A stretch of DNA of 7,411 nucleotides from Bacillota bacterium (GTDB lineage Bacteria; Bacillota; Clostridia; Tissierellales; Peptoniphilaceae). The stretch is from positions 1-7,411 of the forward strand of contig JAEXBU010000099.1 of NCBI GenBank assembly GCA_023393815.1, read 5' to 3'. Positions 1-5,219 of this stretch are shown piece by piece (positions within the stretch are counted from its first letter, which is position 1; the number at the start of each line of letters is the position of its first letter). Both the position numbers and the translations under genes were made by a program. Under the pieces are notes generated by a model. That model saw only the letters and a list, made by a program, of their open reading frames with translations, was not told where the DNA came from and did not search any database.

Positions 1-40
1 ATTTCAGGAAATCCATGGGGTAAAAAGGAAGGCACAGGGG

Positions 41-46
41 TATAAT
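41..46 (+). promoter_or_regulatory. possible -10 box (TATAAT) before the copper chaperone gene
   Basis: A perfect TATAAT sits 6 bases before the Shine-Dalgarno sequence AGAGGAGG (52-59) and 22 bases before the ATG at 68. No recognisable -35 box lies 16-18 bases upstream (around 17-24 the sequence is GGGGTAAA-like), and there is no TG extension. A transcript starting about 7 bases downstream would begin almost at the Shine-Dalgarno. It may be an activator-dependent promoter or a chance match. Confidence 0.3.
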
Positions 47-67
47 GAGATAGAGGAGGCACAGAAG

Positions 68-274
68 ATGGAAAAGAAAATTTTAAAAATCGAAGGCATG
101 AGCTGCAACCATTGTGTCGGCCGCGTCGATAAAGCATTAAATGAATTGGACGGTGTCAAGGCGTCGGTAACCTTGGATCCCCAAGAAGCCGTCGTGGAAG
201 GGGAAAACCTGGACAGTGCCTTATTGAAAAAGACGGTAGAAGAAGCAGGCTATACGGTCACAGCGGTTGAGTAG
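68..274 (+). CDS. copZ: CopZ-like copper chaperone (heavy-metal-associated domain protein)
   Basis: This is a 68-residue single-domain HMA protein. The metal-binding motif GMSCNHC is at residues 10-16, with Cys13 and Cys16 as the thiol ligands that would bind Cu(I). The C-terminal EEAGYTV segment (about residues 58-64) matches the last helix and strand of the ferredoxin-like fold. Family members are cytosolic and hand copper to P-type ATPases (CopA) or to copper-sensing repressors; the partner is not in this window. The start is supported by AGAGGAGG at 52-59 with an 8-base spacer. The same frame stays open leftward to the window edge (22 codons), so a longer protein with a C-terminal HMA domain is not formally excluded, but the length fits free-standing CopZ. 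The gene is followed at once by an intrinsic terminator. Copper is the likeliest metal; another soft metal is possible. Confidence 0.9.
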   Translation: MEKKILKIEGMSCNHCVGRVDKALNELDGVKASVTLDPQEAVVEGENLDSALLKKTVEEAGYTVTAVE

Positions 275-277
275 AAG

Positions 278-299
278 AAAGCGCCGTCGGCGCTTTTTT
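278..299 (+). terminator. intrinsic terminator after copZ
   Basis: AAAGCGCC (278-285) pairs perfectly with GGCGCTTT (289-296) across a 3-base loop GTC, and the right arm runs into six Ts (294-299). The stem begins 4 bases after the copZ stop codon. The Shine-Dalgarno of the next gene starts only 5 bases after the T run, so genes downstream depend on read-through or on a promoter inside copZ. Confidence 0.88.
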
Positions 300-304
300 C
301 TGTT

Positions 305-310
305 AGGAGG
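305..310 (+). promoter_or_regulatory. ribosome binding site that fixes the GTG start of the PC4/YdbC-like gene
   Basis: AGGAGG lies 4 bases before GTG at 315-317. The frame is open further left to a TTG at 267, but that start would fall inside copZ and read through the terminator stem as a run of Arg/Lys codons. The GTG at 315 is therefore much the better start. Confidence 0.8.
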
Positions 311-314
311 TATT

Positions 315-524
315 GTGGCAGAATTTACATTTGAAATCGTGGAACATTTGGGTGTCTTGTCCACAGCGCCCAACGGATGGAGCAAGGAGCTAAATCGCGT
401 ATCCTACAACGGCGCCGATCCGAAATTTGACCTTCGGTCATGGAGCGAAGATCACACGAAAATGAGCAAAGGTATAACCTTATCGGTGGATGAATTTGAA
501 ACCCTTCGAGAATTAATCAAGTAA
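315..524 (+). CDS. PC4/YdbC-family single-stranded DNA-binding protein
   Basis: This 69-residue protein starts at GTG. It resembles the YdbC family of bacterial homologues of the eukaryotic coactivator PC4: an N-terminal strand pair (FTFEIVEHLGVLS), the motif KFDLRSW (about residues 35-41), a conserved KGITLS (about 48-53), and a C-terminal helix (EFETLRELIK). Such proteins form dimers that bind single-stranded DNA, as known for Lactococcus YdbC; their exact cellular role is unsettled. The start is set by AGGAGG at 305-310. The gene begins 15 bases after the T run of the preceding terminator, and its stop codon is followed by the ribosome binding site of the dehydrogenase gene 12 bases on, so the two are likely cotranscribed. 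The family assignment rests on remembered motifs and length. A role in transcription or DNA repair would be inference. Confidence 0.8.
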   Translation: MAEFTFEIVEHLGVLSTAPNGWSKELNRVSYNGADPKFDLRSWSEDHTKMSKGITLSVDEFETLRELIK

Positions 525-536
525 GAGGAGAACGAT

Positions 537-1460
537 GTGGCAAGATTAGGAATTATCGGCGCGGGACACGTCGGCGAAATCGTCGCCTACACGCGAGCTC
601 TGCGCGGCGGATTGAATGAAATTGCATTGTATGACGTAAACGAAAAGCGATGCGACGGCGTGGTCAGCGACTTGGAAGATGCGACGCGCTTTTACCATCA
701 CAATATGCGCTTTATAGCGGGGAGTCTTCGGGATGTGGCGGAGAGCGACGTCATTGTAGTCTGCTCCGGTCGCATTCCGGAAGACGCGCAACGGCGGAAA
801 GAATACGAAAACAACCATGCCGACGTAAAGGATTATATTCCCAAGATTATGGCGGCAGGATTTAAAGGGATCTTTGTCGTGGTCACCAATCCCTGTGACG
901 CGATTGCTTACGGCGTGTGGAAGTATTCAGGCATGGATGCTTCGCGCGTTATCGGAAGCGGTACGGCCTTGGATACGGAACGCAGCCGTACCATTCTCGC
1001 CCGTCTGTTCGGCGTAAGCCCGGAAAATGTCGAAAGCATGATGCTCGGCGAACACGGGGACAGCCAATTTTTGCCTTATTCCCAAGTGCGCATTAACCAC
1101 ACCCCCTTGGATCGCTATTTAAGGGAACATAGCTTGACTATGGATAAAGATGACGTGGAAAACTCCGTGGTATATCGCGGTCACCGGGCGTTTTTCGGCA
1201 AAGGATCCACCCAATACGGCATCGCCAATACGGTAAATGCGATTGTGGATGCCATTGTTTACGACGAAAAGAAGATCTTGCAAGTTTCCGCTTTGCATCG
1301 AGGCGAATATGGCATCGACGACGTCTACGTATCCACCCCTTGCGTCATCGGAAAAGAGGGTATCGAGGAAGTGATTGAGCTGGATTTAACCGACGCGGAG
1401 TTGAAGAAGTACCGAGACAGCGCCGAGGTGATTCGCAGCTACCAAGAAGCCGATGAATAG
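537..1460 (+). CDS. L-lactate/malate dehydrogenase family NAD-dependent 2-hydroxyacid dehydrogenase (LDH-like)
   Basis: This 307-residue cytosolic oxidoreductase is expected to interconvert a 2-keto acid and an L-2-hydroxyacid with NAD(H). The Rossmann motif GAGHVG is at residues 8-13, and Asp33 at the end of the second strand favours NAD over NADP. TNPCD is at 117-121. ALDTERSR (144-151) supplies the family Asp (D146, LDH Asp168) and substrate carboxylate-binding Arg (R149, LDH Arg171). GEHGDS (171-176) carries the catalytic His173 (LDH His195). The mobile loop GRIPEDAQRR (78-87) holds the likely catalytic Arg (R86 or R87, LDH Arg109), but lacks the Gln102 typical of lactate or, apparently, the Arg102 typical of malate enzymes, so the substrate is uncertain. 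L-lactate dehydrogenase is the usual database name; an L-2-hydroxyisocaproate-type enzyme fits equally well. Translation starts at GTG, 6 bases after AAGAGGAG (523-530); an overlapping ATG at 535 runs into a stop after four codons. The 3' end overlaps the next gene. Confidence 0.9.
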   Translation: MARLGIIGAGHVGEIVAYTRALRGGLNEIALYDVNEKRCDGVVSDLEDATRFYHHNMRFIAGSLRDVAESDVIVVCSGRIPEDAQRRKEYENNHADVKDYIPKIMAAGFKGIFVVVTNPCDAIAYGVWKYSGMDASRVIGSGTALDTERSRTILARLFGVSPENVESMMLGEHGDSQFLPYSQVRINHTPLDRYLREHSLTMDKDDVENSVVYRGHRAFFGKGSTQYGIANTVNAIVDAIVYDEKKILQVSALHRGEYGIDDVYVSTPCVIGKEGIEEVIELDLTDAELKKYRDSAEVIRSYQEADE

Positions 1461-1845
1461 TTTGCGGAAGAGATTGCACCGTTTTTCGGCCAATCACTAC
1501 GGATGGGACGAGCTGAATACTCTGCTGTTCGTCGCTTCTCTCCTCCTTCGCCTGACGGGTCGCTATGAGGGAAAAGCCTATTGGTCCCAAGGGGCTCTCG
1601 TCCTTTTATTTTTGGTGATTTTTCGCGCCTTTTCCGGAGAGCGGGGCAAGCGTCGAAAGGAAAATGCGACGCTTCTTAACGCTTTGCGCCCGATGAAGCG
1701 CTCTTTGAGGCGAGTGAAAGACCTTAGGCACTACCGTTATGTGCACTGTCCATCGTGCAACAAAACCGCGCGCTTGCCTCGCGGGGTGGGCAAAGTGAAG
1801 ATCACTTGTCCCTACTGTCATTTTGTCTATGAGCGCCGGGTATAG
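1453..1845 (+). CDS. small membrane protein with C-terminal zinc ribbon, function unknown
   Basis: I do not recognise a characterised homologue of this 130-residue protein. Two hydrophobic stretches, about residues 22-35 and 43-60, could form a membrane hairpin. They are followed by a strongly basic linker (about 63-95, rich in Arg and Lys). The C-terminal zinc ribbon has CPSC (99-102) and CPYC (119-122), giving four Cys ligands, and between them LPRGVGKVKIT, a pattern I associate with zinc-ribbon proteins of Bacillota. The ribbon and basic linker would both face the cytoplasm if the two segments cross the membrane. The ATG overlaps the last 8 bases of the dehydrogenase gene and is preceded only by a weak AAGAAG, so translation is probably coupled to that gene. 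The hydrophobic segments are short, so one rather than two crossings, or peripheral association, is possible. Involvement in nucleic-acid binding or redox sensing is conjecture. Confidence 0.78.
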   Translation: MNSLRKRLHRFSANHYGWDELNTLLFVASLLLRLTGRYEGKAYWSQGALVLLFLVIFRAFSGERGKRRKENATLLNALRPMKRSLRRVKDLRHYRYVHCPSCNKTARLPRGVGKVKITCPYCHFVYERRV

Positions 1846-1870
1846 GGGCCAAGGGCGATAAATTCCGCGG

Positions 1871-1905
1871 GAAACTTCGATTTTTCACCCGAAACTGTAG
1901 ATTTT
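1871..1905 (+). repeat. imperfect direct repeat upstream of the tig promoter, operator-like
   Basis: GAAACT-TC-GATTTT (1871-1884) is repeated as GAAACT-GTA-GATTTT (1891-1905): the first halves are 20 bases apart and the second halves 21, about two helical turns. The second copy overlaps where a -35 box for the promoter at 1916-1924 would lie. The sequence does not match the CtsR heptad (GGTCAAA) or the CIRCE element. A regulator binding site is inference. The rest of 1846-1915 shows no gene and no convincing terminator. Confidence 0.45.
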
Positions 1906-1915
1906 AGTGCCCTTA

Positions 1916-1924
1916 TGGTATAAT
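1916..1924 (+). promoter_or_regulatory. extended -10 promoter for the tig-clpP-clpX operon
   Basis: TGGTATAAT is a perfect -10 box (1919-1924) with the TG extension at 1916-1917 that can replace a -35 contact. The best -35 candidate at 17-base spacing is TGTAGA (1896-1901), a poor match. Transcription would start near 1931, leaving a leader of about 24 bases before the tig ATG. This is the best sigma-A type promoter in the window and the only one in a true intergenic gap. Confidence 0.75.
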
Positions 1925-1942
1925 GCTAAGGATATAAATTAT

Positions 1943-1948
1943 GGAGGG
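1943..1948 (+). promoter_or_regulatory. ribosome binding site that decides the tig start
   Basis: GGAGGG lies 6 bases before ATG at 1955. The open frame reaches back to an ATG at 1907, but that start would lie upstream of the -10 box and add 16 residues foreign to trigger factors, so 1955 is preferred. Confidence 0.85.
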
Positions 1949-1954
1949 ATAAGG

Positions 1955-3289
1955 ATGACAGAGATCAAAAAGCAAGAAAAGAATAAAGTGTATTTCGACT
2001 TGACGGTTCCCCACGAGGAAATCAAAGAAGCCGAGTTGAAAGTCTATAAACGCAACAAAAATTACTTTAACGTGCCCGGCTTCCGTAAAGGCCATGCGCC
2101 GAAGAAGATTATTGAACAATTCTACGGCGACGGCATTTTCTTTGAAGACGCTTTAAACGACGTGCTTCCCAAACACTACCAAGAGGCTTTGGAAGAATTG
2201 AAGCTCGACGTTATCGATCAACCGGAAATCGACATCGACGAAGAGCACTTCGACCGCGCCAAGGACGTAGTCGTAGCAGTCAGTGTAGAAGTGAAACCGG
2301 AAGTGATTTTAGGACAGTATAAGGGTCTCGAAATCGAAGCCGTTCCCACGGAAGTCGACGACGAAATGATTGAAAACGAAATAGACAAGCAACGTCACTT
2401 AAATGCTCGCCGCGTCAATATCGATGACCGCGCCGCCGAAGAAGGCGATAAGGTTAACATTGACTTTTCCGGCGAAGTGGACGGCGAAGCCTTTGAAGGC
2501 GGAAGTGCCAAAGATCAGGAACTGGAATTGGGCAGCGGCAGCTTTATCCCGGGCTTTGAAGAAGGGATTGTCGGCCACGAAGTCGGCGACGAATTTTCCA
2601 TCGAAGTCCGCTTCCCGGAAGACTACTTTAACGACGAGTTAAAGGGAAAAGACGCCGTCTTCCACATTCACCTGAATGCCATCGCCGTAGAAGAATTACC
2701 GGAAGTAGACGACGAATTTATCAAAGATATTTCCGAATTCGATACGGTAGACGAATACAAGGCCGATCTGAAGAAACAAAAGACCGAAGAAGTGGAAGCC
2801 AATGCGAAGAATATTCGCATCAATCGCGTTCTGGATGCCGCCGCAGACAATGCTACGGTAGATGTGCCGGAAGTGATGGTCAACAACGCCATCGACGAAC
2901 AAATTCGCAACATGGACAACAATATGCGCAGCCAAGGCATTCAACTGGAACAATACCTGCAAATGTTGGGACAGAGCATAGACGACTTTAAAAATTCGAT
3001 GCGCCCCGATGCGGAACGCGAGGTATTAAAATCCCTGGTGCTCGAAGCGATCGTCGAAGCGGAAAACTTTGATATTACCGACGAGGATATGGAAACTTAC
3101 GCCAGAGAGTTGTCCGAACGCTACTTTAAAGGCGACGAAGACAAGCAAGAAGAAATGGTGAAGACGATGATGGAATCCAATAAGGACGCCATGAAGTCGG
3201 ATTTACAACGTAAGAAAGCTGTCGAACTTCTCGTGGACAGCGCGAAAGAAGTGGAAGGCTTAAATAAAGACGAAAAGGAAGAAGCATAA
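1955..3289 (+). CDS. tig: trigger factor, ribosome-associated chaperone and peptidyl-prolyl isomerase
   Basis: The product has 444 residues, close to the family norm (E. coli has 432). The N-terminal ribosome-binding domain (about 1-115) carries the signature GFRKGHAPK at 42-50, which docks on ribosomal protein L23. The FKBP-type isomerase domain spans about 162-245, with GDKVNIDFSGEVDG at its start and the core IPGFEEGIVG (198-207). The C-terminal helical chaperone domain (about 246-444) ends in an acidic, lysine-rich tail. The protein shields nascent chains at the ribosome exit tunnel and catalyses proline isomerisation. It is the first gene of the tig-clpP-clpX operon, a common linkage in Bacillota that joins folding of new proteins to proteolysis. 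Expression probably starts from the extended -10 promoter at 1916-1924. The protein is strongly acidic overall; nothing appears truncated. Confidence 0.98.
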   Translation: MTEIKKQEKNKVYFDLTVPHEEIKEAELKVYKRNKNYFNVPGFRKGHAPKKIIEQFYGDGIFFEDALNDVLPKHYQEALEELKLDVIDQPEIDIDEEHFDRAKDVVVAVSVEVKPEVILGQYKGLEIEAVPTEVDDEMIENEIDKQRHLNARRVNIDDRAAEEGDKVNIDFSGEVDGEAFEGGSAKDQELELGSGSFIPGFEEGIVGHEVGDEFSIEVRFPEDYFNDELKGKDAVFHIHLNAIAVEELPEVDDEFIKDISEFDTVDEYKADLKKQKTEEVEANAKNIRINRVLDAAADNATVDVPEVMVNNAIDEQIRNMDNNMRSQGIQLEQYLQMLGQSIDDFKNSMRPDAEREVLKSLVLEAIVEAENFDITDEDMETYARELSERYFKGDEDKQEEMVKTMMESNKDAMKSDLQRKKAVELLVDSAKEVEGLNKDEKEEA

Positions 3290-3316
3290 GAGGCTGCACG
3301 AGCCTCAAAAGGAGGC
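3290..3316 (+). promoter_or_regulatory. tig-clpP intercistronic hairpin that can alternatively pair with the clpP ribosome binding site
   Basis: GAGGCT (3290-3295) pairs with AGCCTC (3301-3306) across GCACG, starting directly after the tig stop. There is no T run, so it is not a standard terminator. The same GCCTC (3302-3306) can instead pair with GAGGC (3312-3316), which contains the end of the clpP Shine-Dalgarno AAGGAGG (3309-3315). The two hairpins are mutually exclusive. Pairing is seen by eye; any control of clpP translation is inference. Confidence 0.5.
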
Positions 3317-3322
3317 AATAGT

Positions 3323-3907
3323 ATGGCACTGGTACCTATGGTCGTGGAACAAACTAATCGCGGCGAAAGAAGCTACGATATTTATTCCCGACTGTTAAAA
3401 GACCGGATTATCTTTTTAACCGGTGAAGTGAACGATCAAATGGCGGACTTAGTCGTCGCCCAATTGTTATTTTTAGAATCGGAAGATCCGGACAAGGATA
3501 TTCAACTTTATATTAACTCGCCGGGCGGTTCGGTGAGCGCGGGCTTTGCCATTTACGACACGATGCAATACATCAAGCCCGACGTATCCACGATTTGCGT
3601 GGGACTTGCCGCATCCATGGGGGCATTTTTGCTCCTGGCCGGTGAAAAGGGTAAGCGCTACGCACTGCCCAACGCGGACATTATGATCCACCAACCTTTG
3701 GGCGGCGCGCAAGGTCAGGCATCGGATATTCAAATTCACGCGGAAAAAATCTTAAAGACCCGCAAGCAATTAAATACCATTATCGCCGAGAGAACGGGTC
3801 AAAGTTTGAAAAAAGTGGAAAAAGATACGGATCGGGATTTCTTTATGTCGGCGGAAGAAGCCAAAGCCTACGGCATTATCGACGATGTAATCGTCAAGCG
3901 TAAATAG
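3323..3907 (+). CDS. clpP: ATP-dependent Clp protease proteolytic subunit ClpP
   Basis: The product is a 194-residue serine peptidase of family S14, standard length. The catalytic triad is Ser98 (in GLAASMGA, 94-101), His123 (in MIHQPLGG, 121-128) and Asp172 (in DRDFFMSAEEA, 170-180). The substrate-binding strand INSPGGSV is at 65-72. The N-terminal MALVPMVVEQ matches the axial-pore region of mature ClpP with only a minimal propeptide. ClpP forms a double heptameric barrel in the cytosol that degrades proteins unfolded by ClpX, encoded directly downstream, or by other Clp ATPases elsewhere. The ATG follows AAGGAGG (3309-3315) by 7 bases. There is no promoter in the 33-base gap after tig, so it should be read on the tig transcript. 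No CtsR or CIRCE operator is visible here. Confidence 0.98.
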   Translation: MALVPMVVEQTNRGERSYDIYSRLLKDRIIFLTGEVNDQMADLVVAQLLFLESEDPDKDIQLYINSPGGSVSAGFAIYDTMQYIKPDVSTICVGLAASMGAFLLLAGEKGKRYALPNADIMIHQPLGGAQGQASDIQIHAEKILKTRKQLNTIIAERTGQSLKKVEKDTDRDFFMSAEEAKAYGIIDDVIVKRK

Positions 3908-3918
3908 ATAGGAGCACC

Positions 3919-5175
3919 ATGACGAACGAAATACAAGATCCGCGTTGCTCGTTTTGCGGCAAGTCCAAGGATCAGGTAAAGAAGCTGATCAAGGGACCCG
4001 ACGCGTATATTTGCGACGAATGCGTTCACTTGTGTGAAGATATTTTAAGACAGGAATTGGCACCGAAAGAAGCCCCCGTCTTGGATCACTTGCCTACGCC
4101 GGTGGAAATTAAGGCGACTTTGGACGACTATGTCATTCGTCAGGAAAGCGCGAAGCGCGCCTTGGCTGTGGCCGTGTACAATCACTATAAGCGCATTCGC
4201 ACACAGGAAGCGGGCGCGTCGGATGACAACGTGGAAATCCAAAAGAGCAATATTTTAATGGTGGGTCCTACCGGGAGCGGAAAGACGCTCTTGGCTCAAA
4301 CCATGGCGCGGATTTTGGATGTACCCTTTGCTATCGCCGATGCTACATCTCTAACCGAGGCGGGCTACGTAGGCGAAGATGTAGAAAATATTATTCTGAA
4401 GTTGATCCAAGCGGCGGACTACGACATTGAAGCGGCGGAAAAAGGAATTATCTACGTAGATGAAATTGACAAGATCGCCCGTAAATCCGAAAATGTCTCC
4501 ATAACCAGGGACGTGAGCGGAGAAGGCGTGCAACAGGCCCTTTTGAAACTTATCGAAGGCACCGAAGCCAACGTGCCGCCGCAAGGAGGAAGAAAGCACC
4601 CGAATCAGGAATTCATTCAAGTGGATACGTCCAATATTCTCTTTATCTTGGGCGGAGCCTTCGACTCTCTGGACAAGATTATCGAGGCCCGCTTGGGAAA
4701 AGGCGGCATCGGATTCGGTACGGAAATTAAGCGGAGCAAGCACGACGAGATCAACCTTTTGGAAGAATTGGAAGGGGAAGATCTCTTAAAGTACGGTTTG
4801 ATCCCCGAATTTATCGGCCGACTTCCCGTGACCGTAACTTTGGAAGAGCTGGACAAGGACGCTCTGGTTCACATTTTGACGGAGCCGAAAAACGCCATTG
4901 TGAAACAATACAAAGCCCTCTTTGCCATGGACGGCGTGGAGCTCGTCTTCGAAGACGAAGCATTGGATGCCATCGCCGAAAAAGCTATTAAGAAGAAGTC
5001 CGGTGCCAGAGGACTTCGGGGCACCATTGAAGAAATCATGATGGATACCATGTTCGAAATTCCTTCCATGGACGGCGTTAAGCGCGTCGTCGTAACCAAG
5101 GCCAGCGTCGAAGGCGACGAGGCCCCCAGAATGGAAAAAGACGAGCCCTTAAAGAAGATCTCGTCCGATCAATAA
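3919..5175 (+). CDS. clpX: ATP-dependent Clp protease ATP-binding subunit ClpX
   Basis: The product is a 418-residue AAA+ unfoldase, normal length. The N-terminal zinc-binding domain uses Cys10, Cys13, Cys32 and Cys35. The AAA+ core shows Walker A GPTGSGKT (116-123), pore loop GYVG (149-152), Walker B with VDEID (180-184), the RKH loop (225-227), the ClpP-docking IGF loop (264-266), the arginine-finger region EFIGR (297-301) and sensor-2 GARGLR (362-367). All key residues are present, so it should form a hexamer that recognises tagged substrates, unfolds them and feeds them into ClpP. The IGF loop matches the adjacent clpP gene. TAGGAG at 3909-3914 precedes the ATG by 4 bases, and the gap after clpP is 11 bases, so the two are cotranscribed. 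The last 20 or so residues are a variable, charged tail. A terminator follows its stop codon. Confidence 0.98.
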   Translation: MTNEIQDPRCSFCGKSKDQVKKLIKGPDAYICDECVHLCEDILRQELAPKEAPVLDHLPTPVEIKATLDDYVIRQESAKRALAVAVYNHYKRIRTQEAGASDDNVEIQKSNILMVGPTGSGKTLLAQTMARILDVPFAIADATSLTEAGYVGEDVENIILKLIQAADYDIEAAEKGIIYVDEIDKIARKSENVSITRDVSGEGVQQALLKLIEGTEANVPPQGGRKHPNQEFIQVDTSNILFILGGAFDSLDKIIEARLGKGGIGFGTEIKRSKHDEINLLEELEGEDLLKYGLIPEFIGRLPVTVTLEELDKDALVHILTEPKNAIVKQYKALFAMDGVELVFEDEALDAIAEKAIKKKSGARGLRGTIEEIMMDTMFEIPSMDGVKRVVVTKASVEGDEAPRMEKDEPLKKISSDQ

Positions 5176-5177
5176 GT

Positions 5178-5204
5178 GAAAGGCTCACAGAGGTGAGCCT
5201 TTTT
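5178..5204 (+). terminator. intrinsic terminator (or attenuator) between clpX and lon
   Basis: AAAGGCTCAC (5179-5188) pairs perfectly with GTGAGCCTTT (5193-5202) across the loop AGAG, with an extra G-T pair outside. The right arm merges into TTTTT (5200-5204). The stem begins 3 bases after the clpX stop. The lon Shine-Dalgarno (AAGGAG, 5209-5214) begins 4 bases after the T run, leaving no room for a separate promoter, so it may act as a partial terminator setting lon level relative to clpPX. Confidence 0.85.
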
Positions 5205-5219
5205 ATATAAGGAGAAACT

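Noticed and set aside
1863..1885. Possible terminator for the dehydrogenase/zinc-ribbon operon (TTCC-GCG-GGAA followed some bases later by five Ts)
   Set aside because: The stem is only 4 bp and the T run starts 7 bases after it, so it is too weak to call. A bulged dyad further right (1869-1889) has no T run after it.
3797..3803. GGTCAAA inside clpP, a CtsR-like heptad
   Set aside because: It is a single heptad within the clpP coding sequence, without the required second direct copy and far from any promoter.
4351..4743. Open frame of 130 codons on the minus strand opposite clpX
   Set aside because: It is wholly inside the conserved ClpX ATPase domain and has no recognisable protein features.
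5204..5210. TATATAA just before the lon Shine-Dalgarno as a -10 box
   Set aside because: Transcription would start at or after the ribosome binding site and no -35 lies upstream; it is simply the tail of the terminator.
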